From Larix kaempferi (taxonomy: Eukaryota > Streptophyta > Pinopsida > Pinales > Pinaceae): a stretch of 64,000 nucleotides of DNA. Positions 60,674 to 64,000 of this stretch are shown here, one piece after another. The stretch is taken from the NCBI GenBank assembly GCA_027924585.1, contig BSBM01000461.1, positions 10,417,001 through 10,481,000 on the forward strand, given 5' to 3'. Below the pieces are notes generated by a model, which was given only the letters and a program-made list of their open reading frames with translations, was not told the origin of the DNA and did not search any database. Positions within the stretch are counted from its first letter, which is position 1; every line of letters begins with the position of its first letter. The translations under genes were made by a program, and so were the position numbers.

Positions 60674-61632
60674 GTTATCTTTGATTTTGTAATCCCGGTT
60701 TGTGGGAATTTACTGTTTGTATTATTATTTTGTAACTCTTATGTAAAGAGATGATTCTTCGTAGAGGGAGGGGGGATGGAATTTGGAGATAAAATATGCA
60801 AGAGAAGATGGAGATGCTCTATTTTGATGCAAGCTTGTAATTTCTTACAGACTGTCATTGAATACAGTAAAGTTATTTCCAGATCTACTTTTGTCAATTT
60901 ATTCAAGTTTATTTGATGAATGTGATTTCTCTCCAAGTTGCTTATCTAACACTGTATTTATCCTTTGCAATCTATAAATACATTGATCTACAGTTTTGAT
61001 TTCTCTCTGCTTATGATCTGTGTATCCTTAAAAGTTTTAAAAGATTTTATTCAATTAAAATATTTATCAATTTCTGCAAATGATTATTATCAGTGAATCA
61101 TAATTGATGTTGATTTTTCAATTAACATATCAGTTACAGGTCAGATATTGAATGCATGCAACCCCTAATCCACTGTTGATTAATTATTATTGGTTAATGG
61201 TAATTTGGGTAAATAAGTAATAAATATTTTAACATTTATGTTAAGTTGATGAATGTGCTTATTTAATTTCAGATCAAGCTGAGTTGAACCTATCTCAAAA
61301 TACCTTCTTAGAATAGATCTAACTTAGCTTATATTCCTTTTAGATAGATTGTGTTTACAGATTTTTACACTTAGGTTTTCTTCATTTGAAAACTGATCCT
61401 TCGGATAAAAATTCACCAACTCTTAGAGTGCTAGCGGAGGCCGAATATCTATTGGAGATTACTACACCAAACAGGTTGGGGATAGAAATATCCTTGTGTA
61501 GGATGTTTTGAAGCATTTCAGTCTGGGTTTTCCTCCTCTGTTGAGAGCTTAGGAACCCATTCTAGCACTTTGCATACCCTGCACATCCGAGGCCTCAACA
61601 AATGGCACTAGAAGGAGTGCCAGTAGTAATCT
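60674..61632 (+). promoter_or_regulatory. LTR-end-like spacer before gag (copy B)
   Basis: Counterpart of 12023-12981 with the same purine tract, a TATA-like box changed to ATCTATAAATAC (near 60972), terminus GGCCTCAACA at 61600, and primer-like TGGCACTAGAAGGAG from 61603. Confidence 0.5.
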
Positions 61633-63159
61633 ATGCCTAATCAGAATACTCAAAAACCTACTCCAACGAGAATACCAATTTTCACCCGTAGTCACACACA
61701 GGAATCTACTTCTGTTGAGCAACCGGTGCATCATCCTAATACTATCCCTGCTACCCCTACAACTCACCGAGATCCTAGAACAAGGGACGTCATTATTATA
61801 TCACCCACCAGAGGACCTATATTACTTGAAGAGATACTCAAGAGGTCTAATGACAGTTCTTCCAGGTTACAACAGAGGCTCTTTGTAGATAGAAATCAAG
61901 GATTAGCAACAATTCACCAAGAAAATACTAATCCACAGGAAAATATTCAAGATAATCAAAATTCAATTGAACAGGATACTGAAGACAATAATTCATCAAG
62001 CCAACAACAGTCCCCTAAATTTGATCTTGATTTGTTATTCAATGAAACAGAACAAGTCTCACACACTACTGCTTCAGGTGGACCACCACCCCCTCCTCCT
62101 TCATCATCATCCTCCTCATTTGAGAGTGAACATTCTTCTAGCTCTTCGTCAGAAGAAGAAGAAAAACAACCTATGGCTGGGGAAGGCCATAATAGACCTT
62201 GGCTTGACCAATATGTTGTATTTATACTTGGGGATCAACATAGATTGCCCAAAAACCCCGAGAAGTCGCTTCCCAAATTCAACCCAGATGACAAGTCACC
62301 TGCATTAGATCACACTAAAACCTTTATGTAGGCCATTAGACTTAGGATTGTTATACATGAGGATGTGGTTTGAAGAATTTTCGCTTACACATTTGAAGGA
62401 AAGGCATCCACATGGTATTTTTCCTTGGAATCCAGAACCATAACATCATGGGATGAGTTTGAAAAATTATTTATCCAAAAGTTTGGGGATGAAAAAAAAC
62501 CACAGGATTTAGTTTTGGAATTATCTTCCATGATAATGAAAGGTAAAGAAAGGGTTAAAGAATACAACCAAATATTTTCTTACCTAAAGAACAAAATCCA
62601 TGCCACTGTTCTACCAGCTGAACAACTTTCGGTTTCCTATTATGAAAAGGGTCTCTCTGTTCCTATTGCAATGTGGGTCAAAAGGGAACATAAAGACAAC
62701 TTGTTTGAAGCTTATGTTGACGCCATTCAAGTTGAAAAGGATCTCTATTGTTTGAAAGATAATCCTGATGCTTTGGAGAAACAACCCTCTACTTCCACAT
62801 CAAGGAAGAAAATTGATAATGCTCCCAAGCCCAATACCCAAAACAAAGATCCCTTTGAAATGACTGACATTTAAAAGTTTCTTCAGAAAATGTCAAATGA
62901 GATGGTTGATCTTAAAAAGAATAATAATGAGAACCAAAATAATAACAGATTTTTTGTAAGGCCACCTTTCAGAAGACCTTATCCACCTCCTCAAAATCCA
63001 CCACCTCCTAATCCTAATGAAGGATTGACTTCTGAAGAGATCTATTCCATTTTCAAAGCTCTTTCCACTGAATCACAAAACATCCCTAGAACTTCTGATG
63101 ATCAAACAAACCAAGACCCACAGTTACTAGCGGAAGGAAATGAAGAAGAGGACCCATAG
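61633..63159 (+). pseudogene. gag: Gag of the outer element (copy B, broken)
   Basis: Same protein as 12982-14508, in one frame from the ATG at 61633 but with private stops at 62329-62331 (CAG to TAG), 62371-62373 and 62872-62874 (AAA to TAA). The gag domain motifs (ESRTITSWDEFEKLFIQKFG) are intact between them. It ends at the same amber codon as copy A (63157-63159). Confidence 0.8.
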
Positions 63160-64000
63160 GTAAATACTGTTAGATATTTCTATGAACTACCAATGAATGA
63201 AGAAGAGGAAGAAACTAAGACAGTGTTCAATGTTCAACACACTTATAAAACTAGGTCAAGACCACAACCCACCCAGGAGCCTTCATCTTCAATAGCACCT
63301 CCCAACAAAAGTAAAATTGTTCCTCAAAAGGATACAGTCATTCTTGAATTGGAGTACAGTTTGGATAAAGATTTGAAGAGAGTCAAAGCAAATATCTCTT
63401 TGTTTGAACTTCTAAAAATCCCTTCTATGAGGGATTCTTTACCCAAAAGCATGATAATCAAACAACCAAGAGAATCACAAAATAACAACTTAGACTCTTT
63501 CACTAAACCAGAAGATCAAAAATCCGGAAGCAAGAGGACACCTCCTTTCTTGCTAACCTTTGAAATCTTCAACAGGAACATACACAATTGCACGATAGAC
63601 TCTGGTGCTTCTTCCAATGTGATGCCACTGTCTGTCTACAGAAAACTTAATGCCACTTGGGAACCCTGTCCCACTCAAATTGTCCAACTTGACAGATCTA
63701 AAGTAAGAGTAGTGGGGAGATTGAGAAATGTGTTGTTGACTTTGTCTGTTGATCCTCGGATTCATCAGACAATTGACATTGTTGTAGCTGACATTCCTGA
63801 AGCCTATGGGATGTGGTTGAGCAAAGACTGGTCAGAGAAACTCAAGGGCTATTTTTCCACTGATTGGTCTCACCTATGGTTACCCTACAATGGACAACCA
63901 AACAAGATTAAGATTAGTAGGGAGACATTCATGAAGCAAACTGTCACTGATCTAAATGATTCAAGTGAACCTGCTTGTTACTTCAGCTCACACATTGAAC
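63160..64000 (+). CDS. pro: Protease and linker of the outer element (copy B, partial)
   Basis: Following the gag amber codon in the same phase, the frame stays open for 280 codons to the window edge with no stop. The aspartic protease motif CTIDSGASSNVMP has its catalytic Asp at 63598-63600. Where copy A has a TAG (15115-15117) this copy has CAG, giving RIHQTIDIVVADIPEAYG. It starts without its own ATG near the amber codon, as expected of a frame reached by readthrough or as the downstream part of a broken gag-pol. The polyprotein continues beyond the window. Confidence 0.7.

Larger units (their letters stand above)
45702..64000 (+). mobile_element. Compound Tat/Ogre-like Ty3/gypsy element, copy B (3' part off-window)
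   Basis: Begins TGTTGTAGG at a sharp boundary inside the LTR of another element, so this is probably the true left end. Contents in order: hairpin-rich leader or U3, upstream ORF with an internal insertion, nested LTR element (49287-58823), rest of the upstream ORF, LTR-end-like spacer, gag and protease, up to the window edge. From 48270 on it parallels copy A. In the first ~350 bases of gag I count about six substitutions between the copies. The right end, including pol and 3' LTR, is not in view. Confidence 0.85.

Overview
The window is repeat-dense nuclear DNA from a land plant. One plant-type F-box/kelch gene sits among nested LTR retrotransposons with 5-bp target duplications, initiator-tRNA-Met primer sites and polypurine tracts. 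Multi-kilobase, non-coding, much-mutated elements and wide AT-rich gaps suggest a large genome, perhaps a gymnosperm; this is inference. I see no bacterial features, CRISPR array or RNA gene.

Layout. (1) 1-18325, copy A of a compound element: a Ty3/gypsy element of Tat/Ogre type (upstream ORF, gag, protease, RNase H-like domain, RT, RNase H, integrase) carrying a 9.3-kb non-coding LTR element inside the upstream ORF. It breaks off inside the integrase. (2) 18326-26008, a low-copy island with the F-box/kelch gene (20876-22015, minus) and tandem duplications in its upstream region. (3) 26009-32959, AT-rich DNA with a candidate solo LTR, a minisatellite with internal dyads and a probable old LTR on the minus strand. 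(4) 32960-38569, a complete, young, non-autonomous LTR element on the minus strand, with 604-bp LTRs, AGTCC target duplication and a stack of five tandem arrays. (5) 38570-40450, a decayed Ty1/copia gag-protease-integrase relic on the minus strand. (6) 40610-45701, a second large non-autonomous LTR element whose 3' LTR is cut after 45 bases. (7) 45702-64000, copy B of the compound element, starting cleanly at TGTTGTAGG and running off the right edge inside the protease/RNase H region.

History readable from the sequence. The inner element entered the outer one at a CATCC target. Copies A and B share the same insertion point and the same differences between the two LTRs, so the compound was copied as a unit after insertion. 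The LTRs of one inner element differ more from each other than equivalent parts of A and B do. Later changes are private to one copy: a 251-bp tandem unit number (2 in A, 3 in B), a 162-bp loss in A, and different stop codons.

Most open frames here are retroelement debris or repeat artefacts. The F-box/kelch gene is the only convincing host gene. The points most worth following are whether the upstream ORF lies inside a giant LTR, the RNase H-like domain placed before RT, the amber codon between gag and protease kept in both copies, and the tandem-array copia-like element.
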